Assembly (NCBI RefSeq): GCF_900109495.1
Contig: NZ_FOAA01000005.1
Coordinates: forward strand, 124,001-188,000
Length of the DNA stretch: 64,000 bases
Direction: 5' to 3'
Origin: Ectothiorhodospira marina
GTDB taxonomy: Bacteria; Pseudomonadota; Gammaproteobacteria; Ectothiorhodospirales; Ectothiorhodospiraceae
Translations under genes and position numbers: made by a program
Notes under the pieces: model-generated
What the model saw: the letters and a program-made list of their open reading frames with translations, nothing else
What the model was told of the DNA's origin: nothing
Databases searched by the model: none
Shown here: positions 47,309-57,989 of the stretch, piece after piece
Numbering within the stretch: position 1 is the stretch's first letter
Layout of the letters: every line of letters begins with the position of its first letter

Positions 47309-47451
47309 TTATGGATAAGATGAGTTGATGTCTGGCGCGGGTCATGGGTTTCCTCCTTGAAAACCGATTTTGGTCTTGTTCCTAGTCTAGTTGTGTGTAG
47401 TATTCAGTCAAGAGAAATGATGGCTGTCCCGGTTCTGCGCCTCGGGAGCGC

Positions 47452-47865
47452 AGAACCCTGTTTACCCACCTGCGCAACCATGACCTGGCCGGGCTGGAAA
47501 CCCACCTCAAGGCCCTCTACGCGGGCCTGCCCCACGATTGGTACCGCAACAACCCCATCGCCCAATACGAGGGGCATTACGCCAGTGTGTTTTACAGCCA
47601 CTTTGCGGCCCTGGGCGTTCAGGTCACGGTGGAAGATTCCAGCCACCATGGCAAGGTGGACATGGCGGTGGACTTTGCCGGGCATATCTACCTGTTCGAA
47701 TTCAAGGTGGTGGAGCAGCTGCCCGAAGGCAAGGCCCTGGCGCAGATCAAGGCCAAAGGCTACGCCGACAAATACCACGCCACCGGCAAGCCCATTCACC
47801 TGATCGGTGTGGAATTCTCCCGCGAAAGGCGGCAGATCGTGGCTTTTGATGTAGAGACGATCTGA
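47452..47865 (+). pseudogene. 3' remnant of an AAA-ATPase-like/PD-(D/E)XK nuclease gene
   Basis: An open frame without start reads ...RTLFTHLRNHDLAGLETHLKALYAGLPHDWYRNN, in part, then YEGHYASVFYSHFAALG, VDMAVDFAGHIYLFEFKVVE (the PD-(D/E)XK-like D...ExK core) and YADKYHATGKPIHLIGVEFS. This is the C-terminal nuclease domain of the common DUF1703-type proteins with an N-terminal AAA-ATPase-like part, which is entirely missing here. The break coincides with the right 23-bp repeat. Confidence 0.8.
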
Positions 47866-47867
47866 AC

Positions 47868-47920
47868 CTTCAAATGGGGACAGACACCTTTTGGGAAAAG
47901 GTGTCTGTCCCCATTTGAAG
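47868..47920. repeat. GGGGACAG hairpin 1
   Basis: A perfect 25-bp inverted repeat (CTTCAAATGGGGACAGACAC... at 47868-47892, mirrored at 47896-47920) with a 3-nt loop. It follows the nuclease remnant. GGGGACAG sits at the outer part of both arms. Confidence 0.95.
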
Positions 47921-48132
47921 TGCTTCACAATTTGGAATATTCCGCTTGTATCCCCGGAGCAGATAGGAAGAATGTCACCTGTCCCCTTTTTAACCGCGGC
48001 GCCCTGTGCATTACGCTCGTCGGGCAACCCTGTCAATCCCAGGTCAGAACCCGTACCATGACCGGTTCGGTTTTCGGGCCTCATTCTCCGCTCGGCAACG
48101 CCCCCTCCCTCTTTTTCCCGCAGGACATTCTT

Positions 48133-49722
48133 TTGATCTCCACCGCCAATATCACCATGCAGTTCGGGGCCAAGCCCCTCTTCGAGAACGTGTCAGTCAA
48201 GTTTGGCGGGGGTAACCGTTACGGCCTGATCGGCGCCAACGGCTCGGGGAAGTCCACCTTCATGAAGATCCTGGGGGGCGATCTCGAGCCTTCCGCCGGC
48301 CAGGTGATGCTTGAGCCGAATGTGCGCCTGGGCAAGCTGCGCCAGGACCAGTTTGCGTATGAGAAGTGCAGCGTGCTGGACACGGTGATCATGGGGCATG
48401 AGGAGCTTTGGAAGGCGCGTGCCGAGCGCGACCGGATCTATTCTCTGGCGGAGATGAGCGAAGAAGACGGCATGAAGGTCGCTGAACTGGAGACCGAATT
48501 TGCGGAAATGGACGGCTATACCGCCGAAGCCCGTGCCGGCGAGCTGCTGCTCGGCCTGGGGATTCCGCTGGCACAGCACAGCGGGCCCATGAGCGAGGTC
48601 GCGCCCGGTTGGAAGCTGCGCGTCCTGCTGGCCCAGGCGCTGTTTTCCGATCCGGAAGTGCTGCTGCTGGACGAGCCCACCAACCACCTGGACATCAACA
48701 CCATCCGCTGGCTGGAAAGCATCCTCACCTCGCGTAACAGCACGATGATCATCATTTCCCACGATCGCCACTTTCTCAACAGCGTCTGCACGCACATGGC
48801 GGATCTGGATTTTTGCGAACTGCGCCTGTTCCCCGGCAACTACGATGAATACATGACGGCCGCCACCCAGGCCCGCGAGCGTCTGCTGTCCGACAACGCA
48901 AAGAAAAAGGCACAGATCTCCGAGTTGCAGGCCTTCGTCAGCCGCTTTTCGGCCAACGCCTCCAAGTCCAAGCAGGCCACCAGCCGCGCCAGGCAGATCG
49001 AGAAGATCCAGCTCGATGAGGTCAAGCCCTCGAGTCGGGTCAGCCCGTTCATCCGTTTTGATCAGCACAAGAAGCTGCACCGTCAGGCCGTGACCCTCGA
49101 CAAGGTCAGCCAGGGGTTCGATGGCGAGGCGTTGTTCAAGAACCTGAGTCTGCAAATCGAGGCCGGTGAGCGCGTGGCGATCATCGGCCCCAACGGCATC
49201 GGCAAGACGACGCTGCTGCGCACCCTGGTGAATGAAATGCCGCCGATGGCCGGCACGGTCAAATGGGCCGAAAGCGCGGATCTGGGCTATTTCGCCCAAG
49301 AACACGCCGAGGACTTCAAGAACGATGAGACCCTGTTCGACTGGATGGCTCGGTGGACCACGGGCGGCGACCAATTGGTGCGCGGCACCCTGGGCCGCAT
49401 GCTGTTTTCCAACGATGAAATCTTCAAATCGGTCAAGGTGATTTCCGGTGGCGAGCAGGGCCGGATGCTGTTCGGCAAGCTGATCCTGAAAAGGCCCAAC
49501 GTGATGATCATGGACGAACCGACCAACCACCTGGATATGGAATCCATCGAGGCGCTGAACCTGGCCCTGGAGAACTACCCCGGCACGCTGATCTTCGTCA
49601 GCCATGACCGCGAGTTCGTCTCCAGCCTGGCAACCCGCATCATCGAGCTGAACGAAGATGGCGTGACGGACTACAACGGCACCTACGATGATTATCTGCG
49701 TCAGTTGGGCGTGGCGGTCTAA
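48133..49722 (+). CDS. ybiT: ABC-F family ATPase, YbiT-like
   Basis: 529 residues from a TTG at 48133, which aligns with the E. coli YbiT N-terminus (530 residues); the frame is open further upstream but that part is unlike the family. It has two ATPase domains: [15 protein letters not shown] and [19 protein letters not shown], then [15 protein letters not shown] and [18 protein letters not shown]. The linker includes [20 protein letters not shown] and [23 protein letters not shown] proteins act on the ribosome and are not transporters. It lies just right of the mobile island. Confidence 0.93.
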   Translation: MISTANITMQFGAKPLFENVSVKFGGGNRYGLIGANGSGKSTFMKILGGDLEPSAGQVMLEPNVRLGKLRQDQFAYEKCSVLDTVIMGHEELWKARAERDRIYSLAEMSEEDGMKVAELETEFAEMDGYTAEARAGELLLGLGIPLAQHSGPMSEVAPGWKLRVLLAQALFSDPEVLLLDEPTNHLDINTIRWLESILTSRNSTMIIISHDRHFLNSVCTHMADLDFCELRLFPGNYDEYMTAATQARERLLSDNAKKKAQISELQAFVSRFSANASKSKQATSRARQIEKIQLDEVKPSSRVSPFIRFDQHKKLHRQAVTLDKVSQGFDGEALFKNLSLQIEAGERVAIIGPNGIGKTTLLRTLVNEMPPMAGTVKWAESADLGYFAQEHAEDFKNDETLFDWMARWTTGGDQLVRGTLGRMLFSNDEIFKSVKVISGGEQGRMLFGKLILKRPNVMIMDEPTNHLDMESIEALNLALENYPGTLIFVSHDREFVSSLATRIIELNEDGVTDYNGTYDDYLRQLGVAV

Positions 49723-49744
49723 GCCTTAAGTAACACGCAAAAGC

Positions 49745-49808
49745 GCAAAAGGGGACAGATTTATTTTCCCGCCCCGCAGGGCGGGAAAATAAATCTGTCC
49801 CCTTTTGC
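49745..49808. repeat. GGGGACAG hairpin 2
   Basis: A perfect 30-bp inverted repeat (GCAAAAGGGGACAGATTTAT... at 49745-49774, mirrored at 49779-49808) with a 4-nt loop, between the convergent ybiT and ispH genes. The TTTT at the end of the hairpin could make it a bidirectional terminator. Confidence 0.95.
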
Positions 49809-49826
49809 TGTGCCCCCTTTTGCTCT

Positions 49827-50762
49827 TTAGCTCCGCAGTGCCTTGGGCAGTGAGAACGTCACCGTCTCGCTGCGCCCTTCATGTTCCACGCAGGTCTCCA
49901 CGCCCAGGGGCTTGAGGTGATCCACCACCTGCTGCACCAGCAGTTCCGGGGCGGAGGCGCCGGCGGTGATGCCGATGCGCTGGCGGCCTTCGAGCCAGCG
50001 GGCGTCGATGTCTTCGGCGCCGTCGATGAGGTAGGCCTGTATGCCCATCTTCTCGGCGATCTCACGCAGGCGATTGGAATTGGAACTGTTGGGGGAGCCC
50101 ACCACCAGGATCAGGTCACACTCCCCGGCCAGGGACTTGATGGCGTCCTGGCGGTTCTGGGTGGCATAGCAGATGTCGTCACGGCGCTGCCCCTGAATAT
50201 CGGGGAAGCGCTTCCGCAGGATCTTGAAGATGCCCTGGGTGTCGTCCATGGAGAGGGTGGTCTGGGTCACGTAGGCCAGATGGTCCGGGTCCTTGACGTC
50301 CAGTTCCTGGGCCTGCTGGATGTTCTCCACCAGGTAGATCTCGCCCCCGTGGCTGCGATCGTATTGCCCCAGGGTGCCGTCCACTTCCGGATGCCCGGCA
50401 TGACCGATGAGGATGACTTCCTCACCCCGGACGGCATGGCGGGCCACCTCCATGTGTACCTTGGTGACCAGCGGGCAGGTGGCATCGAAGACGCGCAGGC
50501 CGCGCCTGTCGGCCTCGTCCCGCACGCTGCGAGGCACGCCGTGGGCGCTGAAGATGACCGTGGCGCCATCAGGCACCTGGTCCAGTTCCTCCACGAAGAC
50601 GGCGCCCTTTTCCCTGAGTTCGTTCACCACGTAACGGTTGTGCACCACCTCGTGACGCACGTAGATGGGCTGGCCGAACAGGTCCAGGGCCCGTTCCACG
50701 ATCTCGATGGCCCGGTCGACGCCGGCGCAGAATCCACGGGGGTTGGCGAGGAGGATGTGCAT
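49827..50762 (-). CDS. ispH: 4-hydroxy-3-methylbut-2-enyl diphosphate reductase
   Basis: 311 residues from the ATG at 50762. Last enzyme of the MEP pathway, making IPP and DMAPP with a [4Fe-4S] cluster. The three cluster cysteines are in [26 protein letters not shown] and [11 protein letters not shown]. The substrate-binding region [17 protein letters not shown] and TAGASAPE are present. fkpB, its usual direct neighbour, is separated by a short gene on the other strand. Confidence 0.97.
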   Translation of the reverse strand: MHILLANPRGFCAGVDRAIEIVERALDLFGQPIYVRHEVVHNRYVVNELREKGAVFVEELDQVPDGATVIFSAHGVPRSVRDEADRRGLRVFDATCPLVTKVHMEVARHAVRGEEVILIGHAGHPEVDGTLGQYDRSHGGEIYLVENIQQAQELDVKDPDHLAYVTQTTLSMDDTQGIFKILRKRFPDIQGQRRDDICYATQNRQDAIKSLAGECDLILVVGSPNSSNSNRLREIAEKMGIQAYLIDGAEDIDARWLEGRQRIGITAGASAPELLVQQVVDHLKPLGVETCVEHEGRSETVTFSLPKALRS

Positions 50763-50946
50763 GTTCGTCTGGCCTGATGTTAAGGGTGGCTGATAGGCCG
50801 TCATCCTACAACAACCGTGGATGACTGCCGAATGGGCCTGTCATGGATGTGGGAAACGGTACTTCCGGGGGGGCGCAGGGAAATTGACCGCTTCACGTAC
50901 GGTGGACTATCCTCGAGAAAACCGCTCGCTAATAGGGCTCAAGGCT

Positions 50947-51213
50947 TTGGCAAGCGTCACTTTTGATACTCACGAGTTTATCAAAACCCTCGAGAAGGCA
51001 GGCTTCGACGAGAAGCAGGCCGAGGCTGTGGCGTTGGCTTTCAAAAATGCCCAGCGCGAGGCGGAAGTGGCGACCAAGGAGGATATCGCACTGGTGAGAT
51101 CCGAAGTTCGGGAGATGGAACACCGATTGAAAGCAGATCTGATCAAGTGGATGGCCGGGCTGCTGCTTGCCCAGGCTGCGCTGGTGGCCACTTTGGTGAA
51201 GTTGTTGTCCTGA
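50947..51213 (+). CDS. DUF1640/CCDC90-like coiled coil with C-terminal membrane anchor
   Basis: 88 residues if the TTG at 50947 is used; an in-frame ATG at 50821 gives 130 residues with an atypical start. The family pattern is FDTHEFIKTLEKAGFDEKQAEAVALAF, partly shown, then a coiled coil (EVATKEDIALVRSEVREMEHRL) and a C-terminal hydrophobic helix (LIKWMAGLLLAQAALVATLVKLL). Bacterial members have no clear function. It is inserted against the direction of the ispH-fkpB cluster. Confidence 0.75.
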   Translation: MASVTFDTHEFIKTLEKAGFDEKQAEAVALAFKNAQREAEVATKEDIALVRSEVREMEHRLKADLIKWMAGLLLAQAALVATLVKLLS

Positions 51214-51243
51214 TAGCTTGCCGATTGGTAGGCCGCGAATGCT

Positions 51244-51681
51244 TCAGGTCGGCGGCTGCACCGACAGCACCTCGATCTCCACGGTAATCTCATGCCCCGC
51301 CAGCGGGTGATTGAAATCCACCGTGACCCTGTCCCCTTCGATCTCCCGGATCAGCCCCGGGATCTGCTCGCCGGTGGGGGTGTCGAAGCCCACCAGCAGG
51401 CCGGGTTCCAGGGGCATGGCCTCGGGGAAATCGCTGCGTTCCATGGTCTGCACCGCTTGTGCCGTGGCGAAGCCGAAGGCTTGTTCAGGGGGCAGGGTGG
51501 TGGTGCAGGACTCCCCTTCTGAAAGCGCAGTGACCAGTCCTTCCAGGGCGCCGTGCAACTCGCCCTGGCCGACGGTGAATTCCACCGGTTCGACCGGAGC
51601 TTCCCGGGTGCTATCGGCCACCTGGCCGTTTTCCAGGGTGATGGTGTAATGCATCCGTACCCGGCTGCCGGCGGTGATCAT
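51244..51681 (-). CDS. fkpB: FKBP-type peptidyl-prolyl isomerase, SlpA-like
   Basis: 145 residues. The FKBP fold is seen in [41 protein letters not shown] and the flap insertion ([32 protein letters not shown]), which is the IF/chaperone domain of the SlyD/SlpA group. It lacks the His-rich tail of SlyD. It overlaps lspA by 4 nt (ATGA), the conserved gammaproteobacterial pairing. Confidence 0.93.
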   Translation of the reverse strand: MITAGSRVRMHYTITLENGQVADSTREAPVEPVEFTVGQGELHGALEGLVTALSEGESCTTTLPPEQAFGFATAQAVQTMERSDFPEAMPLEPGLLVGFDTPTGEQIPGLIREIEGDRVTVDFNHPLAGHEITVEIEVLSVQPPT

Positions 51682-52154
51682 GACTTCTGTGTCCCGCGAG
51701 GGGCGGGTATGAGGCTGGTGATGATGAGGATCACGGCGCCCACGGTGATGGCGCTATCGGCGATGTTGAAGGTGGGCCAGTGGTAGCCGGCGTAATGGAG
51801 GTCGAAGAAGTCGATCACGTGCCCGTGCCAGACCCGGTCGATCACGTTGCCGATGGCGCCGCCCAGGATCAGCGCCAGGCTGACGGCGGTGCTGGTCTCG
51901 TCCCGCTTGAGTTGACGCAGCCACCAGATGATCACCCCGCTGACGACCACGGCCAGTGTCGTGAAGAACCAGCGTTGCCAGCCTCCGGCATCGCTGAGAA
52001 AGCTGAAGGCGGCGCCCTGGTTGTATACCAGGGCCAGGTTCAGGAAGGGCAGGATCTCCATGGGGGCGAATTGCACCAACTGATATTCGGCGATGCGTTT
52101 GGTGACCTGATCCAGGATGATCACGCCGAAGGAGAGCCATAGCCATTTGAGCAT
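51678..52154 (-). CDS. lspA: Lipoprotein signal peptidase
   Basis: 158 residues from the ATG at 52154; the longer open frame runs through repeat DNA and is not coding. Signal peptidase II has four membrane helices and two catalytic Asp residues, here in [21 protein letters not shown] and [11 protein letters not shown]. It removes signal peptides from prolipoproteins, including those in this window. Confidence 0.96.
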   Translation of the reverse strand: MLKWLWLSFGVIILDQVTKRIAEYQLVQFAPMEILPFLNLALVYNQGAAFSFLSDAGGWQRWFFTTLAVVVSGVIIWWLRQLKRDETSTAVSLALILGGAIGNVIDRVWHGHVIDFFDLHYAGYHWPTFNIADSAITVGAVILIITSLIPAPRGTQKS

Positions 52155-52210
52155 GTTGTTCGGGTCTCTGTTTGACTGAGGTTGTGGTGGTGGGTGGGGT
52201 GGCTTCGTCT

Positions 52211-52330
52211 CCCTCATCCCCAGCCCTTCTCCCCAGAGGGGAGAAGGGAGTTTGTCCGCCCCTGAGCCTTCGGAAGGTGGCAGGGATGTGAGCCCCTCTC
52301 CCGCTGGCGGGAGAGGGGTTGGGGTGAGGG
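52211..52330. repeat. Two CCCTCTCCC-type elements between lspA and ileS
   Basis: CCTCATCCCCAGCCCTTCTCC... variant at 52211-52250 and a standard CCCCTCTCCCGCTGGCGGGAGAGGGG element with GGGGTGAGGG tail at 52293-52330. They separate genes that are adjacent in most relatives. Confidence 0.9.
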
Positions 52331-52346
52331 TGGGCGGAGGCCCCAA

Positions 52347-55169
52347 TCAGGCAAATGCCCGCTGCTCACCCTCGCCCGCTACGTTCTCTACACAGCGCCC
52401 GCACAACTCCGGATGCTCGGCGCTGGTGCCCACATCTTCCCGGTGATGCCAGCAGCGCGGGCACTTGGCATGTTCACAGCGCAGGGCGCGGATGGCCAGG
52501 GCGGTGCCATCGGGCAGGGCGGAGGCCACGGCCGTGGCGGGTGCCTGGCCCAGGGCATGCACCCGGGCATAGGAGGTGATCAGCACGAACCGCAGTTCAT
52601 CCCCCAGGCGGGTCAGGATCTCCTGCAGCCCGGCATCGCAGTACAGATCCACCTCGGCATCCAGGGAGGCACCAATGTCGCCCTCATTGCGCAGTTTTTC
52701 CAGCTCGCGGCTCACGCACTGACGGACCTCCAGCACCCGTCGCCAGTCCGCAACGCCCAGGGGCGCATCGTCCTGCAGGGGGAACAGGCCGTCGTACCAG
52801 GTGTTGAGCAGCACCGATGCGTTGCGCTCGCCGGGGATCTGCTGCCAGATCTCCTCGCCGGTGAAGGAAAGGATGGGCGTCAGCCAGCGGGTCATGGCCT
52901 CGATGATGTGGTACATGGCCGTCTGCGCCGAACGGCGCGCACGACTGTCCGCCTGGGTGGTGTACTGGCGGTCCTTGATCACGTCCAGGTAGAAGCTGCC
53001 CATCTCCACCGAGCAGAAATTGTGCACCCGCTGGTAGATCTGGTGGAACTGGTAGTGCTCGTAGGCGCGGATCACCTGCTGCTGCACCTGCAGGGCCTGG
53101 TCCACGGCCCATCGGTCCAGGGGCAGCATGCGCTCGGCGGGCAGCAGGTCGGTGGTCGGGTCGAAGCCGTTCAGGTTGGCCAGCAGGAAGCGGGCCGTGT
53201 TGCGCATGCGCCGATAGGCGTCGGCGGTGCGCTTGAGGATCTCGTCGGAGACAGCCATCTCACCACTGAAGTCGGTGGCCGCCACCCACAGGCGCAGGAT
53301 GTCGGCACCCAGGGTATCCATGACCTTCTGCGGGGCCACCACGTTGCCCTTGGATTTGGACATCTTCTGACCCTGGGCATCCACGGTGAAGCCGTGGGTG
53401 AGCACCGCCTTGTAGGGGGCCGTGCCCCGCATGGCCACGGAGGTGAGCAGGGATGACTGGAACCAGCCCCGGTGCTGGTCGGAGCCCTCCAGGTACAGAT
53501 CGGCCGGCAGGCCCAGGCCGGGACGGCGTTCGGTCACGGTGGTGTGGGTCACGCCCGAATCGAACCACACGTCCAGGGTATCGGTCAGCTTGTCGAAGCG
53601 TTCGGCGTCCTCGCCCAGCAGTTCCTTCGGGTCCAGCGAGAACCAGGCCTCGATGCCTTCCTGTTCCACCTTTTTGGCCACGGCCTCGATCAGGGCCTGG
53701 GTGTCCGGGTGCAATGCACCGGTTTCCTTGTGGATGAACAGGGGAATGGGCACCCCCCAGTTGCGTTGCCGGGAGATGCACCAGTCCGGGCGGTTGGCCA
53801 CCATGCCCTCAATGCGGGCGCGCCCCCAGTCGGGCACCCATTGCACCTGTTCGATGGCCCGCAGGGCGCCCTCGCGCAGTTCCGCCTTGTCCATGCTGAT
53901 GAACCACTGGGAGGTGGCCCGGAAGATGATGGGGGTCTTGTGGCGCCAGCAATGGGGGTAGCTGTGGCGCAGTTTTTCCACATGCACCAGCGCCCCGCGC
54001 TCCTTGAGCACTTCCAGGATGCGGCCGTTGGCCTCGTTCACGCTCAGCCCGGCGAACAGCTCGGTGGAGGGCAGGAAGCGCCCATCGCCGCCCACCGGGT
54101 TGTCCACCAGAAGGTTGTAACGCCGACCCACGATGTAATCGTCCTGACCGTGACCCGGGGCCGTATGCACCGCGCCGGTACCCGCCTCCAGGTTCACATG
54201 CTCACCCAGGATCACCGGCACCTGACGGTCATAGAAGGGGTGCTGCAGCAGCAGGCCTTCCAGGGCTGCACCCTGGGCGTGGCCGATGACGTGCTGCCCC
54301 CCCAGGCCGTAGCGCTGCATGAGGCTGTCCACCAGTTCGGTAGCCACCAGCAGGCGCTCTTCGTTCACGGCCACCAGGGCATACTCCAGCTCCCCATTCA
54401 GGGCCACGGCCTGGTTGGCGGGCAGGGTCCAGGGGGTGGTGGTCCAAATGACCACGCTGATGGGGCCGTTGCCCGCCTCGCCGTTCACCTGCAGACGCCG
54501 CAGCAGGTCCTCGTCGTCCAGGGAATGGAAGCGCACGTCGATGGCCGGTGAGGTCTTGTCCTCGTATTCCACTTCGGCCTCGGCCAGGGCAGAGCCACAG
54601 TCCACGCACCAATGCACCGGCTTGTTGCCCTGGATCACGTGGCCACGGTCGATGATGCGGCCCAGGGCGCGCATGATGTCCGCCTCCACCGTGTAGTCCA
54701 TGGTGAGGTAGGGGTTTTCCCAGTCGCCCAGTACGCCCAGGCGCTTGAAGTCCTCGCGCTGGCGGTTCACCTGATCCTGGGCGAAGTGGCGACAGGCCTC
54801 GCGGAAGGCACGGGCATCCGTCCCCTTGCCGGCCTTGCCCTGGCTGCGCTCCACCTGCAGTTCGATGGGCAGGCCGTGGCAGTCCCAGCCGGGCACATAG
54901 GGGGCATCGTAGCCCGCCAGGGTACGGCTCTTGACGATCACGTCCTTGAGGATCTTGTTCACCGCATGGCCGATATGAATATCGCCATTGGCATAGGGCG
55001 GGCCGTCGGCCAGCACGAAGCGGGGTCGACCGGCGCTGGCCTGGCGGATCCGCTGATACAGACCCTCCTGTTCCCAGGCGGCGAGCATGTCCGGCTCGCG
55101 CTTGGCCAGGTTGCCGCGCATGGGGAAGTCGGTCTTGGGCAGGTTCAGGGTGTCTTTATAGTCGGTCAA
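52347..55169 (-). CDS. ileS: Isoleucyl-tRNA synthetase
   Basis: 940 residues from a TTG at 55169 with GAGGA 9 nt upstream, which gives [20 protein letters not shown] as expected for the family; the open frame extends further but is antisense to ribF. It is a class I synthetase with HIGH as [12 protein letters not shown] and KMSKS as [12 protein letters not shown]. The CP1 editing domain has [14 protein letters not shown], and the C-terminal zinc finger has [10 protein letters not shown]...CGRCVENV. It lies between ribF and lspA in the conserved order. Confidence 0.97.
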   Translation of the reverse strand: MTDYKDTLNLPKTDFPMRGNLAKREPDMLAAWEQEGLYQRIRQASAGRPRFVLADGPPYANGDIHIGHAVNKILKDVIVKSRTLAGYDAPYVPGWDCHGLPIELQVERSQGKAGKGTDARAFREACRHFAQDQVNRQREDFKRLGVLGDWENPYLTMDYTVEADIMRALGRIIDRGHVIQGNKPVHWCVDCGSALAEAEVEYEDKTSPAIDVRFHSLDDEDLLRRLQVNGEAGNGPISVVIWTTTPWTLPANQAVALNGELEYALVAVNEERLLVATELVDSLMQRYGLGGQHVIGHAQGAALEGLLLQHPFYDRQVPVILGEHVNLEAGTGAVHTAPGHGQDDYIVGRRYNLLVDNPVGGDGRFLPSTELFAGLSVNEANGRILEVLKERGALVHVEKLRHSYPHCWRHKTPIIFRATSQWFISMDKAELREGALRAIEQVQWVPDWGRARIEGMVANRPDWCISRQRNWGVPIPLFIHKETGALHPDTQALIEAVAKKVEQEGIEAWFSLDPKELLGEDAERFDKLTDTLDVWFDSGVTHTTVTERRPGLGLPADLYLEGSDQHRGWFQSSLLTSVAMRGTAPYKAVLTHGFTVDAQGQKMSKSKGNVVAPQKVMDTLGADILRLWVAATDFSGEMAVSDEILKRTADAYRRMRNTARFLLANLNGFDPTTDLLPAERMLPLDRWAVDQALQVQQQVIRAYEHYQFHQIYQRVHNFCSVEMGSFYLDVIKDRQYTTQADSRARRSAQTAMYHIIEAMTRWLTPILSFTGEEIWQQIPGERNASVLLNTWYDGLFPLQDDAPLGVADWRRVLEVRQCVSRELEKLRNEGDIGASLDAEVDLYCDAGLQEILTRLGDELRFVLITSYARVHALGQAPATAVASALPDGTALAIRALRCEHAKCPRCWHHREDVGTSAEHPELCGRCVENVAGEGEQRAFA

Positions 55170-55185
55170 GCTGGAATTCCTCGAT

Positions 55186-56139
55186 TCAGTCCGGCGAGCG
55201 CTCGTCGCTGGGCCGCCCCTGAAAAAATGCACGGGCATGATCCACGTCCCGGGCGATCTGCGCGCGCAGTTCATCCAGGGAGGTGAAGCGTTGTTCATCC
55301 CGCAGGCGATGGAGTAGGTCCACATGCAGGTGTTTTCCATAGAGGTTGGCATCCGTGTCGAACAAATGCACCTCCAGGCGGTTCTGGACGCCCCCCACCG
55401 TGGGGCGGGTGCCGGCGTTGGCCACGCCCTGCACCGGCTCGCCGGGGAGGCCGAATGCCTCCACGGCAAATACGCCACGTATCGCCATGGGGCAGGGGCC
55501 CAGGCGCAGATTGGCGGTGGGGAAGCCCAGTTGGTGGCCCTTCTTGTCGCCATGGGCGACACGCCCGTTGATGCGATACGGGCGGCCCAGGAGTTTTTCC
55601 GCCTCGTCCATGCAGCCTTGGGCCAGGGCACCACGGATGCGGGTGCTGCTGACCCGGGCGCCGTCGATATGGAAGGTGTGCATGTGCGCCACATCGAAAC
55701 CATGCACCCGCCCGGCCTCGCGCAGGGTTTCAAAGGTGCCGGCGCGGTCCTTGCCAAAGCGGAAGTCGTCCCCCACCACCAGGTGGCGCACGCCCAGGCG
55801 CTCCACCAGCAGCTCCCGGATGAAGTCCTGGGCGCTCATGCCGGCCAGGGCCGGGTTGAAGTTCAGGCACAGCAGCCGGTCCACGGAAAAACGGCGCATG
55901 GCCAGCAGTTTGTCGCGGAAGCGCTGCAGCCGGGCCGGCGAGCGCTCACCCAGAAAATACTCCCGTGGCAGAGGCTCGAAGGTGACCGCCACGGTGGGCA
56001 GGCCCCGTTCGGCCCCCTTTTCGGCCAACTGCCCGAGCACCGCCTGGTGCCCCAGGTGCACACCGTCGAAGTTGCCGATGGTGGCCACCGAGCCCCGGTG
56101 CCGGGGCCTCAAGTTGTGGGCACCGCGAATCAGTTCCAT
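55186..56139 (-). CDS. ribF: Bifunctional riboflavin kinase/FAD synthetase
   Basis: 317 residues. The N-terminal FMN adenylyltransferase domain has [17 protein letters not shown] and [16 protein letters not shown], then SSTRIRGAL. The C-terminal kinase domain has [20 protein letters not shown] and [13 protein letters not shown]...EVHLFD. It makes FMN and then FAD. It ends 17 bp before ileS. Confidence 0.97.
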   Translation of the reverse strand: MELIRGAHNLRPRHRGSVATIGNFDGVHLGHQAVLGQLAEKGAERGLPTVAVTFEPLPREYFLGERSPARLQRFRDKLLAMRRFSVDRLLCLNFNPALAGMSAQDFIRELLVERLGVRHLVVGDDFRFGKDRAGTFETLREAGRVHGFDVAHMHTFHIDGARVSSTRIRGALAQGCMDEAEKLLGRPYRINGRVAHGDKKGHQLGFPTANLRLGPCPMAIRGVFAVEAFGLPGEPVQGVANAGTRPTVGGVQNRLEVHLFDTDANLYGKHLHVDLLHRLRDEQRFTSLDELRAQIARDVDHARAFFQGRPSDERSPD

Positions 56140-56211
56140 GGGATTGGCCGCAAAAGCCTCGATTATACGTGGGGGGGGGGCGCGTTTACAGGGTTGGCCC
56201 CTTGTTGATCA

Positions 56212-57765
56212 CTACCGCAGCAGGAATGTCCTGGGCCGCACTCCGGTGGCCAGCAGGGTGAGTCCATAGGCGCCACCGCCCAGGGCGATCAGGCCCAGCA
56301 GGGCGCTGACCCGGGTCAGCGCCGGCCATTCGCTCCACTGGCTCAGTTCCGGCAGCATCAGCAACAAGAGCAGGGTCAGAAGGCCACTTGCCAACAGCAT
56401 ACGCCACCACAGGCCCAGCCAGCCGGGCAGGATCATCAGGATGCCGTCACGGCGCAGCCCGCGGTAGAGCAGTCCGGCATTGAGGTAGGCCGATAGCGAG
56501 GTGGCCAGCGCCAGGCCGGCATGGGGGCCTGGCCAGCCCATCCACACCCAGGGCGCCACAATGGCCACGTTCAATGCCATGTTGGCCACCATGGCGATCA
56601 CCGCCACCTTCACGGGGGTTTTGGTGTCCTGGCGGGAAAAGTATCCTGGCGCCAGGATCTTGATGAGGATGAAGGCGGGCAGCCCCACGGCGTAGGCCAT
56701 CAGCGACAGGGCGGTCATGCGGGTGTCGCTTTCCAGGAACTCCTGATACTGGATCAGGGCCGCGAGGATGGGGGCGGCGAGCAGGATCAGGCCCAGGGCC
56801 GAGGGCAGGGCGATGAGCAGGGACAGGCGCAGCGCCCAGTCCAGTGTCCTGCCGAAGGCTTGCGGGTCCTTGCGGGCATATTCTCCGGAGAGGCGAGGCA
56901 GAATCACCGTGCCGATGGCAATGCCGAACAGGGCCAGGGGCAGTTCCACGAAACGGTCGGAAAAATACAGCCAGGTGATGGAGCCGGTGGCAAGAAAGGA
57001 TGCGATCAGGGTGTCCACCAGCAGGTTGATCTGAACCACCGAGGTGCCGAAGATCGCGGGTAGCATGAGCTTGGCAATGCGCTTCACGCCCTCGTGGGTA
57101 CGTCGCAGTCGGGGCCGGGGCATCAGTCCATGGCGCATCAGGAAGGGGACCTGGAAGGCCAGTTGCACCGCGCCGGCCACGAACACCCCCCAGGCCAGGG
57201 CCATCACCGGCTGCTGGAAATGCGGCGCACCCCAGACGGCAGCGGCGATGAGCGACAGGTTCAGGAACACCGGAGTGAAAGCCGGCACTGCAAACCGTCC
57301 CAGGCTGTTGAGAATGCCCCCGGCCATGGCGGTGAGCGAAATGAACAACAGGTAGGGAAAGGTGATGCGCAGCATGTCGGTGGCCAGGGCATGACGGCCA
57401 TCCTCCCCGTGGAACCCTGGGGCAAAGACGCTGATCAGGAGGGGCGCGGCAATCACCCCGAGAAGGCTGGTGATGAACAGCACCAGGGTGAGAGCGCCGC
57501 TGACATGGTCCACCAGGTCCTTCAGCGCCCTCTGGCCCCGCTGTTCACGGAATTCAGCGAACACGGGCACGAAGGCCTGGGAGAAGGCCCCCTCAGCAAA
57601 CAGCCGGCGCAGAAAGTTGGGGATGCGAAAGGCGACGAAAAAGGCGTCGGTGGCCCCGCTGGCCCCGAAGCTGACCGCCAGCACCATGTCCCGCAGATAG
57701 CCAAACAGCCGCGACACCAGTGTCATGGCGCTGACAACGGCGGTGGACTTGAGCAATCGGCTCAT
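56212..57765 (-). CDS. murJ: Lipid II flippase MurJ
   Basis: 517 residues from the ATG at 57765. It has 14 predicted membrane helices of the MVF/MOP fold. The start SRLFGYLRDMVLAVSFGASGATDAFFVAFRIPNFLRRLFAEGAFSQAFVP, shown here in part, is the MurJ signature, with the essential arginines of helix 1-2. It moves lipid II to the periplasmic side for peptidoglycan synthesis. It lies between rpsT and ribF. Confidence 0.96.
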   Translation of the reverse strand: MSRLLKSTAVVSAMTLVSRLFGYLRDMVLAVSFGASGATDAFFVAFRIPNFLRRLFAEGAFSQAFVPVFAEFREQRGQRALKDLVDHVSGALTLVLFITSLLGVIAAPLLISVFAPGFHGEDGRHALATDMLRITFPYLLFISLTAMAGGILNSLGRFAVPAFTPVFLNLSLIAAAVWGAPHFQQPVMALAWGVFVAGAVQLAFQVPFLMRHGLMPRPRLRRTHEGVKRIAKLMLPAIFGTSVVQINLLVDTLIASFLATGSITWLYFSDRFVELPLALFGIAIGTVILPRLSGEYARKDPQAFGRTLDWALRLSLLIALPSALGLILLAAPILAALIQYQEFLESDTRMTALSLMAYAVGLPAFILIKILAPGYFSRQDTKTPVKVAVIAMVANMALNVAIVAPWVWMGWPGPHAGLALATSLSAYLNAGLLYRGLRRDGILMILPGWLGLWWRMLLASGLLTLLLLLMLPELSQWSEWPALTRVSALLGLIALGGGAYGLTLLATGVRPRTFLLR

Positions 57766-57864
57766 GGGTTGACGCGAGCTCGCGGGTTGCCGGGCACAAA
57801 AAAACCCGGGATGACCGGGTGCACTATAAGTCCCTTTCCCTGGGGGGAGCAGGAAGCCATTCAA

Positions 57865-57980
57865 GCCCCTCACTCCATTGGGGGAGAGGGGTTGGGGTGA
57901 GGGGCGGCGCAGGACCGGGTCAGCATCCTGCCCGCCGTTCCCCTCATCCCCGTCCCTTCTCCCCAGGGGGGAGAAGGGAG
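57865..57980. repeat. Two CCCTCTCCC-type elements between rpsT and murJ
   Basis: CCCCTCACTCCATTGGGGGA-type element with GGGGTTGGGGTGAGGGG tail at 57865-57904, and a CCCTCATCCCCGTCCCTTCT... variant at about 57940-57980, ending 10 bp before the rpsT stop. Confidence 0.9.
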
Positions 57981-57989
57981 GCAGGACGA

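Larger units (their letters stand above)
46511..47437. repeat. 23-bp direct repeats bracketing the toxin-antitoxin module
   Basis: AAATGATGGCTGTCCCGGTT plus CTG occurs at 46511-46533 and again at 47415-47437 in the same orientation. Everything between (46534-47414) is the FitA/VapC-like pair and its flanks. The left copy abuts the transposase remnant and the right copy abuts the nuclease remnant. Confidence 0.95.

Noticed and set aside
47920-48132. Upstream extension of the YbiT frame
   Set aside because: The 71 extra codons have no similarity to the family, and the TTG at 48133 aligns with the known N-terminus.
52347-55757. 1136-residue version of IleS
   Set aside because: The extra N-terminus is antisense-like sequence across ribF; the TTG at 55169 has a good ribosome site and gives the normal start.
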